Origin: Dermatemys mawii | Lineage: Eukaryota; Chordata; Testudines; Dermatemydidae | Direction of reading: 5' to 3' | Assembly: GCA_007922305.1 (NCBI GenBank) | Contig: ML677365.1 | Coordinates: 10,068,599-10,132,598, forward strand | Length of the DNA stretch: 64,000 nt | Shown here: positions 24,516-35,135 of the stretch, in pieces | How positions within the stretch are numbered: the first letter of the stretch is position 1 | Layout of the letters: each line of letters opens with the position of its first letter | The notes under the pieces: generated by a model | Database searches by the model: none | What the model was told of the DNA's origin: nothing | The model's input: the letters and a program-made list of their open reading frames with translations, nothing else | Position numbers and translations under genes: made by a program

Positions 24516-26580
24516 TGCATTGTCTCAAGTTTTCTGGCCTTTCTGGTGGCAGAGAGGCTAGACTGTGAGCCGATAGTTCTTTTTTCCAAACAAATGTGAT
24601 AGTTACAGTTCTTTAGATAGGGGCTGTTCTAATTAACCATGGAACATCAGCACTGAAAAATGCTTCTCTTCTAGCCCTGTGATATTGAGATCATCTCTGA
24701 ACCTAGCAACACTGTGTATTTCAGTGAACAGTTCTGGAACATCTGTATTGTAGCCCTTACTACAATGAGTAAAAGTTGTATGTGCTTGCTTCTTCCCTGG
24801 ACAGAATAAACAACTTTTTTGTATAAGCAGTGACATAGCTACTTCTGTATCCATAAAATGCCATTCAAAGCCTTTTCCTGGATGCCCAATGTACAACGTG
24901 CCCTAAAATACAAAACAAAAGAAAAACACCTTCTCAAGTCATTAATATAATAATTTCACTGCTGAGCACTGCAGGCAGGCATTGCCTTCCATCTGTAGGT
25001 GTTACGTTATCGTTTTACCTTTACAGATGGCATATTCATTTTGTGACTCAGTATACTAAAGGATATAGATTGCTGCTTATATTTATTGATGACTGGCAAA
25101 CTTTGCTTGTGTTAACAGGCACAAGGGTATGTGCTGTACCGATGTCAAAGAATTATGTCAAACTGAACCAAGCAGCACAGAGAAGCATGGTGGTCTTTTG
25201 GCATTTTCTTTAAATAACTGTGAGGAAGAAAAACTAGTTCCATATACTGCAGTGAGAATGTTCAGTGCCCAAATTAAAATCTGTTCAACCGGTCAGTACC
25301 TACGATTTTTATTGTTCAGATATTTTAATGTTTACTGACCTAAGATTGCCTGCTGTTTTCAGAGCTAGAGTACAACAGGAATAAAATAAAGTTAAATAAA
25401 AATTCTTCTGAACTACTATGAAAATTATTGCTTGAGGTTGGAGCAATATTGGGAATGGTCAGCATTCAATGTCGCTTGGTGTTATTAAGTAATATTACTG
25501 GTTTTCTCCATCTGGCAATCAGCAGTGACCCTCTTCTGTCCTTCAGCTGGATGGTATCTTCAGTTTAATGACTTTTGCAAGAACAGCAGGAGAGGTAGTG
25601 AGATATTTTCATAATTCAAAGATGGAAAACAAATTAGGAAAACCTCAAGATTTTGAGAGAGCAGTCTTGATAGAAATGGCTTTTGACAACTTTCACCTAA
25701 TCTTCCAGTTTTTTTCCTGCTTCAGTCTAATATTGTTCGCCTTTCTCTGATGTGCATGGCTATCAGAGTTGCCCTTCCAGAGTTAATGCCCCTTTCTCAG
25801 TAAATCCCTTCTACTTCCACATCTGGTTTTGAAAGAAAATTGTGGGGTTTTGCATCCCTCACAAAGACTGAGCAGAAGGGTTTTGCCCAGAGCAATTTGG
25901 ATAAGTTAGTGGCCAGAGTACACCTCCTAAACAAAAATGGGATGAAGATGGGTCACCTGTGCAGCCAGTACTACAACCTATGGACAGGACTGCCAACTTC
26001 AAGGCAAAAGGGGTTCAGAGCCACAAGACGCTGTCAGCCCAGTACAGAGAATCACCACAGCATGGTCCATGCTTTTCTCCTGCGCTGGAGGCATGTTAAA
26101 CTCTTCAAACACACTGTGGCTGCGGCTAATTTGTGTATGTTTGGGAGAAGAATTCCAGGTGATCTAATCCCTTCAAAAGACAAAGTTTGTGGTGTAAATT
26201 TGAACTGGCTTTTCCGACTACCCTGCAGATGTTTGAGAAACACTTTTCAGATCTTTGCTTTCCACACAATATTCTTTGTTTTGGTTTCAAGTACTTGAAG
26301 ATAATCAAGTTGTGTCACACAGTAGGAATGATGAAAAGCAAAACATGCTTAGGAGATTGCCTCTCTCTAGCAGTTCTGTTTATATAGACCCCAAGCTGCC
26401 AAAGCACAAAATCATGTGGAAAAAATGCTGCGATTTCTAAGTAATTCCAGATCAAAGGTAACAGTTGCAGAATTTTTCAGTGTCCTGGCCCTGTTTACAG
26501 CACATAATATAGGAAAGTTATTGTATATGAGTTATAAGAATGAAGACTCATATTAAATGCTTGTAGTAGATTCTCTAAGT

Positions 26581-27308
26581 CAGTGGTTCCCAAACTTTAA
26601 CAACCAGTGCACCCCTTTCACTAAAATATCAAGTCTCCCGAACCCCATTCCTAAAACAAATATTTCCAGGGATTTTCTCCTTTACCTGACTATAAATTAT
26701 AAAAGCAGTGATCTTGGAAATATAAAATTATTTTTATGACATGCTTATTACACAATATTTATTATTTATCATTGCAGTGTTTTTATTACATTATGCAAAT
26801 GAAAACACTCTTCCAAGATCTCACTTTCATAGCTTATATCACTTTGAATTGTTACAAGACAAGGCTCCTATGTTTCATCAAGGAGTATCAGATGTGAAAC
26901 AGCATGAAGGTATTTAAGAAGCCAACTCCAAGAGTTCCTCCTATACAAGCATTCAGGGCTTGAGCAGTCCATCCAATCAACACGTTACAGCAAAGCTTAA
27001 ACTTGTTCTTCGTGATAATTTTAAAAACAATACTAGCTGACTATTTAATTTTAAAAACAGCAAAAAATATCCACCTCCCTTTCCATTTCTTATGACGAGT
27101 CCTGAAGTTGAAATCTCCTCAGTGTGAAAGATATGCTTGCTTTTATCTGCTTAGCTCTTGGAAGTCCCCGGGCTCTGAGCTGCTGGCCCCATGCTGAGTT
27201 GGGTCTCTAGGAACAGCTCTTTCCGCCATTGGGGATTTTTTTCCCGAGAACCCCCTGTAACATTTTGCGAACCCCCAGGGGTTCACGTACCCAGTTTGGG
27301 AACCACTG
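26581..27308. mobile_element. Charlie-like hAT nonautonomous DNA element
   Basis: 728 bp with terminal inverted repeats CAGTGGTTCCCAAACTTT and a complement ending AGTTTGGGAACCACTG. It is flanked by the perfect 8-bp duplication CTCTAAGT (26573-26580 and 27309-27316). The TIR resembles Charlie-type hAT elements, and the duplication has the central TA of the Buster group. Both ends read as 'aaccccattcc'/'gaacccccaggggttc'-type subterminal sequence. No transposase reading frame is present. Confidence 0.9.
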
Positions 27309-27864
27309 CTCTAAGTGAATGCTGGTAGCCAGCTGTCTTCTTTATGATGGCCTTAGAATTTAATATGAAAGCCACATAGAAACAGCTAACCTAGAGGTTT
27401 ATTATAATATATAATTATAATTATTATATACACAAGCAAGTTTTCTCTTCCTGCTGGTTCACTGCCATACGTAATGGTATATTTGTTGTTATGTTAATAA
27501 TACTGCACATTCACATTAAGCTACAGGTTTTCTTCTTTTAGCTAAGCATGGTGTAAGGCTTCACCCACTCTAACCTGCCCACATCTTGGGTCTGGCTCCA
27601 GTGTGGTATGCAGCCTTTATTCTCTAGAAAATTGCCTTATGTGAGCAAGTGATCAAGGAACAGGAGTAGTCCTGGCTTTGCCATCCACACTGTGTCTGGG
27701 CAGGTGTGAGGGCACCCTTTTAATTCCTCCCCTGCACCCCAGAGCAAGAGAGCAGAAACTTTAACACTGAGATCATTCTGCCCTGGGGCAGAGCAGTTAG
27801 GCCATGCCTGTTAATTTAGAATGGAGCTTAAAGATTCAATAGCCCTTAGCACTTTTGTCCAAGG

Positions 27865-27985
27865 ACTTTGAAACTCTTTATTAAGGTGGGTATACATTTC
27901 ATCATCCCTGTGTTACAGCTGGGGATACTGAAATACAGTATGGTTAGGTGTCTTTTCCCAAAGTCACACTGTGTCATTTGTGGAG
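27865..27985 (+). repeat. MIR-like CORE-SINE fragment
   Basis: Pattern 'tcatccctgtgttacagctg', 'gggatactgaaatacagtat' and 'cttttcccaaagtcacactg', the conserved middle of MIR-type elements. Confidence 0.6.
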
Positions 27986-29060
27986 TTTACAGTTTTTTAG
28001 CAGATGGAAAGGGCTATAAAAGTGAGAAGGACTAGAAAACCTGAGTGGAGTTTTTCCAAAGCGCCTCCATTATTTTTCAGCAGAAGTCAACGTGACTTGT
28101 ACACCTGAATCACTTGGGAGCTTTTGAAGATACCACCTTGTAATGTTATCAGTGTTATTTGATATTGTATTACTTCAGTGATATACTGTCAATAACTGCT
28201 AATTTCCCCTAGCATGTAACTAGCAATCTTTTTAAATGTAGTCTGCAGGAAATATTTATGGAGCTCACTGATCGGTGTCTGTATGGTTTTGGAAATTAAT
28301 GCTAACTTTAAAATGGTTCTAAATGTAACCCAGGGACAGAGGAGCTAACCATTTAGGGGAAGATTCTGATATCCCAGTTCACTCTGTATAGTATTTTATT
28401 CCTTTGGCTCATGTGTTGTGACTCATGGACCACTTGGTGCCAACTGGCAGAGGACATAAGTGCTACAGAGATTCCTTGGGTCAGGTAGTTGCACTTTTAA
28501 TTCACCAAATAATGCCATGTAAGGTCTTTAATGAAAGCTTATTTCATACTGGTCCTCTTAATCATTGTAAGATATATGTAAGGTGATATTTAAAGAGCTC
28601 TGTGTCTATGCAAAAATTATATTCTTAAAGCATGTAAGGTGACATGCCTTAGAATGGTTCCACCAGCGAGATGGTACTAACATTTATATCTCCGGCTATG
28701 TACAAATTAAGTATTGTAAGCTTTACAATGGAGTCAAATGCTAAAAGTGGGATGTGAAAACAACATGATAGCATGCAGGAAAAAACAAGCCATGGAAGTT
28801 GGATGTGTTGGAGGGGTAGGAGGTGGTATCCTGTTTGCTAACTAAAACTAAAGCAGTGGTGGGGGGATTATTTTTACAATGTGCAGATGAACCTCCCATT
28901 TACTTTCTCAGTCTATAAAGACAAGCTGTCAGAAGGCTTGATCTTATGAGAAAGAATCACAACCAAAGTGGCTGAAAACACTGGGAAAAGAACTTGGGGA
29001 TAGGCTATCATGAGGGCCCTACCAAATTCATGGTCCATTTTGGTCAATTTGATGGTCATG

Positions 29061-29323
29061 AATCAGAGGGGTAGCTGTGTTAGTCTGGAATTGCAGAAGT
29101 GACAAAGAGTCTAGTGGCACCTTAAAGACTAACTAAAGTATTAGAGCATAAGCTTTCGTGGGCTAATAGCCACTTCATCGGATGCATGCAGTGGAAGTAT
29201 CCAATCTACCTATTTATACCTGCCACTGGATACTTCCAGTGCGTGCATCCAACAACGTGGGTATTAGCCCACGAAAGCTTATGCTCTAATACTTTAGTTA
29301 GTCTTTAAGGTGCCACAGGACTC
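29061..29323. mobile_element. Penelope-derived hairpin element, copy 2
   Basis: Inverted-repeat element flanked by the perfect 13-bp direct repeat TTTGATGGTCATG (29048-29060 and 29324-29336; a few bases are ambiguous at the right junction). Here the left arm is full length (starts AATCAGAGGGGTAGCTGTG) and the right arm is cut at GGACTC, the mirror image of copy 1. The spacer between arms is itself an inverted repeat (GGAAGTATCC and GGATACTTCC). Confidence 0.85.
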
Positions 29324-30529
29324 TTTGATGGTCATGGGAGTTTTAAAATTGTAAATTTCATTACTCCAGCTATTTAAATCTGAAATTTCTTGGTGGTGTA
29401 ATTGTAGGGATCCTGGATCTCTGAAGGCAGAGCCACCGCCAGCAGCAGCACAGAAGTAACGGTGGCATGCTACGGTATTGCAGTATATCTGCACTGCTGC
29501 TGGCGGGGGCGCTGTCTTCAGAGCTGGGCACCTTAGCAGATCGAAGAGTATGTGCCTTTCGCTAACCTCTACAGAGCGAGCCAGGTCTGCCAAGACCTAA
29601 AAGGCAGAGCTTGTGTTGCCAGGAAGCTGATGCACAGCAGGCCCACCCAAGACTTCCTTCCACTAAGGCAAGTGGCGTTGAGGTGTTACACAACCCTGGA
29701 AAGTAGTACTGAATCTACTGTACTGAATATGACACCCTAGCCTATCACATCTGCTATCTTCAGTTTTATAGTTAAGCTTTACCCTCCACTAGCTACTAAG
29801 CAAACGGAGCCATGGAAAAGTCAGATCACAATGGCGAGGTCTAAATCTTGCTGAGTAGGATGTTTATGAAATATCAGTATAGGAGCATATATAACCCTAA
29901 CACCCTGCTCTTTCAAGGAGAAGCAAACCACAGACAGCTCCTATTGCTCAGTGATTTGCTGTTCTGTTGTAGTACATGTATGATTTTATTGGGACTAAGT
30001 GTGTTTTATGTTGTGGTTTGTTAATAAAATGATCTGGCCAGCACTCTCTTTACTAATTGAGGAAAACAGCATTCACTGTCTTTTTTAACTGACATAAGCC
30101 GTCTGTGAGCTCAGTGCTGCTGCTGCTGCACTAATGGTGGGCTGCTGTTGAAAGTAAGCTCATAGATATCATGCACTGGAATCATTTTTCTATCAACACA
30201 ACCTCCGTGAAATTTATTTTGCTCTGCAAACAATTAAACACAACTAGCAAAATCAGTCATCAGCATCCAGTCTAGTGAATGCAGACAGCACTAATTCCAG
30301 CCTTTTGGTTGCTGATATGAAACAAAGAAATCAAGGTGAGCAAAGCCAGCACTTAGACTAAATTGCCTCCAATGTCAAATATCCCTTGGTGAAGTAACAT
30401 GCTAAAGGACAGTCAGCTAACTGATACTGCGACTAAACAACAGCACAAAGCATTGACCTTTCTGTTTCTCTGGCATTAGGTATATTTTAAATGTTATAGT
30501 ACGTTAGCCTTTCCTCGACTTTTTTCAGT

Positions 30530-31085
30530 GTTGGTGTAGCCGTGTTGATACCAGGGTATGAGAGAGACAAGGTAGGTGAGGTAATATCTTTATTGGACCA
30601 ACTTCTCTTAGTGGAAGGCACAAGCTTTCGAGCAACTCCTTCAGGCCGGGGGAAGGACACAGAGAGTCTGAGCTAAATACACGTTGGGACAAATAGTTGA
30701 GCAAAACGGGTAACGCTTGTTGGAAGTGATCACTTGAAATGAAGTGAGTAATTGGGGGTTAGATTATTATGCTTGATGTTAGCAATTAAGGATAGCAGGC
30801 AGTGTGGTGTGTTACAAATTATTGTGTTGAGCCATAAAGCCAGTGTTCGTGTTAAGCCCATAGTTTTTGCTGTCTAGCAGAATAATGAATTTAAGTTCCC
30901 AGACTCACTTTTTGAAGGTGTTTAGCAAGTTTCTTTTTGGGACAAGTGTTGAAAGATCGGATCTTATGAGAGCACTTTGTGAAAGTGTTCTCCCATGGAT
31001 GATAAGACATAATTGTCTTTTCTGATTTTTCTGTGGCTGAGCAAGGAATTGAGCCCAGGTGTCTGGCTACTTCATTTACCATTGG
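30530..31085 (-). pseudogene. Second Penelope-like element relic (endonuclease end and tail)
   Basis: On the minus strand, frame-shifted peptides resemble the C-terminal part of Penelope-like proteins: ENTFTKCSHKIRSFNTCP and, in a neighbouring frame, SMGEHFHKVLS, followed by a tail read on the plus strand as 'tgttggtgtagccgtgttga', 'gagacaaggtaggtgaggta', 'atatctttattggaccaact'. This tail is a very common sauropsid repeat. No reverse transcriptase region remains and stops are frequent. It belongs to a different subfamily from the element at 58.4 kb. Not functional. Confidence 0.65.
30617..30644 (-). ncRNA. Hammerhead-like core in the second Penelope-like relic
   Basis: Minus strand CTGAAGGAGTTGCTC leads into GAAA and GC-TTGT-GC. 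CUGA is intact here, unlike in the other family. The stem II partner bases are decayed and stem I is not evident. Confidence 0.35.
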
Positions 31086-31502
31086 CTAATCTGTCTCTTC
31101 TAAACATTTTGGAACTATTTCAACCATGAAGGGGTAGTGTTTTCAGTGCAATGCCTGGGGATTAGCAGCACCACATCCGTTAACATTAATATAAATCTAA
31201 GCACGTAGCAAAATTCCTGTGTCATTCAAAAATATACACCCAACTCTAGACATACTGAGTTGTATCTTATTCTGCAAACAATCACAATACTTACTGTTCA
31301 CTGAGTCACAATGAATTGTACCGCACTCTGCAGTTAGTCCCATTGAAATTACTGGGAAAATTTGCAGCTTAAGGTACTAGTGAGCCTGAATAAGAAAAGG
31401 GGATAAAATTGGCCCAGTATAAACAATGCCACCACATGAATTCGTACCTTCCTTTTCCCTTCCTCTCTCCCTTCACTCACCTTTCTGTCCCTTTCCCCCT
31501 CT

Positions 31503-31508
<6 letters not shown>

Positions 31509-31545
<37 letters not shown>
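31509..31545. repeat. (CT)n microsatellite
   Basis: About 18 CT units within a wider pyrimidine-rich tract (31448-31560), about 270 bases upstream of the ANGPT1 exon at 31813. Confidence 0.97.
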
Positions 31546-31547
<2 letters not shown>

Positions 31548-31812
31548 CTGTCCTCCTTTTCCCAGTTTAGATCATTTGTGATAAGTTTTGGTCAGAGACA
31601 GAATTTATGCCCCAGTGAAGATATGTTGAAACACTCTGGATTTCTTCATCTTACCTCTGAAACAACAAATGGATTGAGCCAAAACCCAAGACATTTGTGA
31701 GGTTTCTGTAATCTTTAGTGTGTACATCGCCGCAGAAGCCAATCCCAGCATGAAGATCTGGACTTTTTACTGGTACCTTTGGTGATATGACTGTTTGCTT
31801 TGACTATTTCAG

Positions 31813-31943
31813 GCTGTATCTAAAAGGACATACAGGAACAGCAGGAAAGCAGAGTAGCCTGATCTTACATGGTGCTGATTTCAGTACTAAAGATGCCGAT
31901 AACGACAACTGCATGTGCAAATGTGCCCTCATGCTAACAGGAG
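31813..31943 (+). CDS. ANGPT1: ANGPT1 penultimate coding exon (calcium-site segment)
   Basis: Completes the split Arg codon, then encodes 43 residues from LYLKGHTGTAGKQ to CMCKCALMLTG, and ends on the first base of a split Gly codon. This is about residues 402-446 of angiopoietin-1. The KDADNDNCMCKC stretch holds the aspartates (about 429 and 431) of the fibrinogen-domain calcium site. Its last Cys corresponds to Cys439, which in the family pairs with a Cys in the final exon. The acceptor AG is at 31811-31812 (TTTGACTATTTCAG, a modest pyrimidine tract) and the donor is GTAAGC at 31944. The sequence is identical to the human protein as far as I can recall, indicating strong constraint. It is separated from the previous exon by a 28.0 kb intron filled with transposon remains. 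Confidence 0.97.
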
Positions 31944-32189
31944 GTAAGCCCAGTCCCACAAAGGCATTCTATAAACTTCAATCTGCTGTGTATTTCTAAA
32001 CTGACCATGATGAAGCAACTTTGGAGAGAGGGAAAGATGATGTGCAGCACTGTGTGAAACTCCTTCTGAGGTTGTTATTATGAGCATTGTGGTTGTGCCC
32101 CCAGGTCTCTGTCAAGGGCTGTAGAAACAGAGCTATGCTCTGGCACCCAAAAGTTTACAATCTAATTTGAAACAAGCTGGCAACTAATA

Positions 32190-32400
32190 GAGAGGAAAGG
32201 AAAATGAGAGAGAGAGTGAAGGAGGTGAGAGTTTGTGGAAGGAAGAGGAGAAGGAGGAGGTTAAGGGTGTGGGGAAGGAGAGAGAGATCAGAAATAGGAA
32301 GGAGAGAGGGATTTTTAGACATGAGAAGATGAGAGAAAGAACAATTCAGGCAAGAAAGGGGATGGAGGGAAACAGAAGAAAAAATGCTGGAAGAAAAGCC
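32190..32400. repeat. GA-rich low-complexity stretch
   Basis: Mostly purines (GAGAGAGAG, GGAAGAGGAGAAGGAGG, AGGAGAGAG), without a fixed unit. Reading frames across it are composition artefacts. Confidence 0.75.
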
Positions 32401-32704
32401 TATCAAGATAGTAAGGCCTGGTTTTCCCCCCAGTTTTTGTACTGGTATAACTATTTCACTTTAGAGGTGTGATTTTTTAACTTAAATAGTGATACCGATA
32501 CAACCCCTAGCAGGGACACAATCATAATGGTATAGAGGTGACAAATTGCTATCACTTATTGCCCTTCCCATACAGGAATATTTATACTGGTATATAGACT
32601 TTGGGGCAATGCAGACTGAAGCAGGAGGAATGCTCTACTTTCCCAAGCAGCTGGCACTGAGGAGCTAATTGTTTTGGTTTGCATGGCAGGTCAGTCATCC
32701 CCGC

Positions 32705-33015
32705 TAAAGGTAGGCTACGTCTACCCTAGCACTTTTGTCGGTAAAACTTTTGTTGGTCGGGGTGTGAAAAAAACACACCCCATGACCATCATACATTTCA
32801 CTGAGAAAAGTGCCAGTGTGGACAGTGCTATGTTGGCAGGAGATAGTCTCCAACCAACATAGGTACCGCCGCTCCTTGGAGATTGTTTAGTTATGCTGGC
32901 AAGAGAGCTCTCTCCCCTGAGCATAGAGCAGCTAGATGAGAGGCACTATGGCAGGGTAGCTGCAGCAGTACAGCTGTGCCGCTGTAGGGTCCGTAGTGTA
33001 GACATAGCTCTACAG
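32705..33015. mobile_element. TIR-type DNA element ('gtctacact' family), copy with 'ttttgtcggtaaaac'
   Basis: Left end GGCTACGTCTACCCTAGCAC, then 'ttttgtcggtaaaactttt'; right end TAGTGTAGACATAGCTC. The complement matches the elements at 48.1 and 52.6 kb (ACAAATGTTTTACYGA, GGCTATATCTAYACT). The target duplication is not clear. Confidence 0.6.
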
Positions 33016-33112
33016 CAGGCTAAGGCTATCATTCCACAGGGCTCTGAAAGACACAGGTAGGTTCCACTGCATCAGGCCTGTATATTAACAGAAAAATCTC
33101 TCTATCATCTAA

Positions 33113-33405
33113 GGGTATGTCTACACTACATAATTAAGTTGACCTAAGTTACATTGACATACAGCCACCGCAGCAATTAAATTAAAGATACTTTTGAATT
33201 TCCACATTACACACAGTGTGTCAGCGGTGTGTGTCATCACTAAGAGCGACTTAACTGTCAGTGTGGCACTTTGTAGGATGGCTTCTGAAAGGCAGCAATA
33301 GTCATTATATTGGTTGGAGCGACATTTAGTGTGGACACTTACAAAGTTAGGTCAGTGTTTGCTGCCTTACATTGACCTACCTCTGCTGTGAAGACCAGGG
33401 CTAAA
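33113..33405. mobile_element. TIR-type DNA element ('gtctacact' family), second subfamily
   Basis: Left end AGGGTATGTCTACACTAC, then 'aagttgacctaagttacatt'; right end 'cattgacctacctctgctgt', 'gaagaccagggct'. The internal arms TTGACCTAAG and TTAGGTCAGTG are inverted relative to each other. Confidence 0.55.
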
Positions 33406-34289
33406 TATACTGGAGAGGCAAATGAAAGGAGGGAGTGAGAAAGAGGTGAACTACCAAACTCAGAGTAAAGTTCAAATAGGGAAAAAGCAAGTAAATGCAA
33501 TTAGTCTTCAGGGATAATTTGATCAGTTTTACAAGTAAGATTGTTTGAGTAATTTATTGTTTTATAAGAGTCAAGACCTCAAAATCCCTAACTGCTTTTT
33601 CCCTTCATCTCTAAATATTTCACCCTGTTAAATTTCTCCTCACACATTCTACTGCATTTTCCCAATGATGTTGCTTTTCCCACTCCCTGGGAAATATCAA
33701 TTAAATCTTTCAAAACAGAAACGTTCAATAGAATGATTCCAATTTTATGTCACAACAAAAGAGCAGAGTAAGAAAAGTGACCGTGATGACAGTTTGTTAA
33801 AGAAGCCCTCTGTCAAAAACTGGGGATTGAGCTATACCGAATATTGTCAAGCCCTCTGTTGCTTTTGGCAGCCCCACAGACAGCACTGTAATTATGAATT
33901 ATATGAAATCTGCAATCAGGTTTCTGACTATCTTGAGAGCTTTAAGGATCCTGTAACTTTTGTGAGATGAACCCAATATATTTGTGTCAGGAATAAAGAC
34001 CGAAATAAACTGCAGACAAAGTTTGTGAGATGGTTATAGTCAGGGCTGAAAATAAAGATATAAAGAATGCTAACGTGGCTCTCTCAGCAGTCTCATTGGC
34101 TGCCACTTCCCATCTGGTCCACATCAAACATGTTATCCCCCAAAAGATTAAATACAAAAAGAATAAATACTGTGCAGCAGCCCCATCAGAGGAATTAATT
34201 CAGATGTCACATGCTCTGAGGGGCTGTGCTGTGTTTATTGACTCTACTTCAGGTTGATCTTGGGGGGCGGAGGAGGAGGGTACAGAGGC

Positions 34290-35135
34290 ACAAATTGGAG
34301 TTAGGTACCAACTCCCATTAATTTAAATAGAGAGGTGGGACCAGTTTCATAGTGGGATTTATTTAAGAGCCTAAGTCCAAAATTTAGATCCTCACTCAGA
34401 TGGCCCCTAATCCTATAGGGACCTACAGCTCTTAGGCTCCTAATTTTCCACTGTCTCCTAGGCACCTAAATGTCTGGCCATGTGCATGCACACAGCTACC
34501 TAAGTCCTGGCACGCAGTACCTACCTTGTATCTAAGGCTCGGCAGGATCCGCAAACTAGGTGCTCCCCTGCCTGTCATACCTGCAAGTACGTACATTAAG
34601 AAGCTAGCTTAGAGCACATATGCTGGGTCAGGTCCCTGCACACAACACAGCTGGAAGATCTGCTGTTGCCCCCTTATGCTCTAGAGCCCAGTGGTTAGAG
34701 CACTCACTCAGGCTATGGGCACCTTCAGTTCAAATCCCCATTCTGCCTGGAGCAGGGTTTCCCACCTCCCAAGTGAATGCCCTTGCCACTGAGCTGTGTG
34801 GCATTCTGACGGTGGAACTCTCAATGTCTTTTTTTATGTCTGAGAAAGGACTGATCTGGCGTTGCCGCCTAACTCCAGTAGCGAGTTCATGGCTAGGCAC
34901 CTAAGCTTAGGCCACACCCCTCTCCTCAGCACTTTCTGCTGGCTAGCTTAGGCATGCTGGCTTTTGTGAATCCCATTTGCAGGCGCCTCACTCTTCCCGT
35001 GCAGTGTATAGAAAGCCTGTGCATCTAACTCAGGATTGTCAATGCTAGTAAGTAGCAGAGTGCCTAAAGTTGGGTGTCGCAATGCTCAGCCTAAGTCCCC
35101 TTTGTGATTCTACCCCATGGATGCCTAATTACCCT
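34290..35135. repeat. Long composite 'taggcacctaa' repeat
   Basis: Contains 'gagttaggtaccaactccca', 'cctaggcacctaaatgtctg', 'cacagctacctaagtcctgg', 'ggctaggcacctaagcttag' and 'cagcctaagtccc'. Its first third matches the shorter copy at 7375-7612. Near its middle it includes a tRNA-like segment listed separately. Class unknown. Confidence 0.55.
34678..34750 (+). repeat. tRNA-like (pol III promoter-like) segment within the composite repeat
   Basis: An A-box-like AGAGCCCAGTGGTTAGAGCA is followed 30-35 bases later by a B-box-like AGTTCAAATCCCC, as in tRNA-derived SINE heads. It does not fold as an intact tRNA by eye (no matching acceptor stem), so I do not call a tRNA gene. Confidence 0.45.

Larger units (their letters stand above)
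3781..31812 (+). other. ANGPT1 intron, 28.0 kb
   Basis: Bounded by GTAAGC and TTTCAG. It carries most of the window's repeats, listed separately. Stretches where I see nothing identifiable: 3790-4800, 5250-6470, 6660-7370, 9365-10920, 14050-14630, 14840-18320, 18440-19420, 19490-20330, 22000-22380, 22660-23670, 23750-24290, 24520-26570, 27320-27860, 27990-29045, 29340-30530 and 31090-31508. These are AT-rich with only short chance reading frames. At about 4860-5110 there is a probable further diverged repeat that I could not classify. Confidence 0.9.

Noticed and set aside
25840..26298. 152-codon open frame on the plus strand in the ANGPT1 intron
   Set aside because: It resembles no family I recognise, has no upstream promoter or splice pattern, and overlapping frames are open on the other strand. 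It is probably chance.
22396..29323. Repeated palindromes considered as a CRISPR-like array
   Set aside because: The copies are kilobases apart, individually flanked by target duplications, and lie in a vertebrate intron.
34678..34750. Possible functional tRNA gene
   Set aside because: Only box-like motifs are present. Acceptor and anticodon stems do not form convincingly, and the segment is repeated within a longer repeat.
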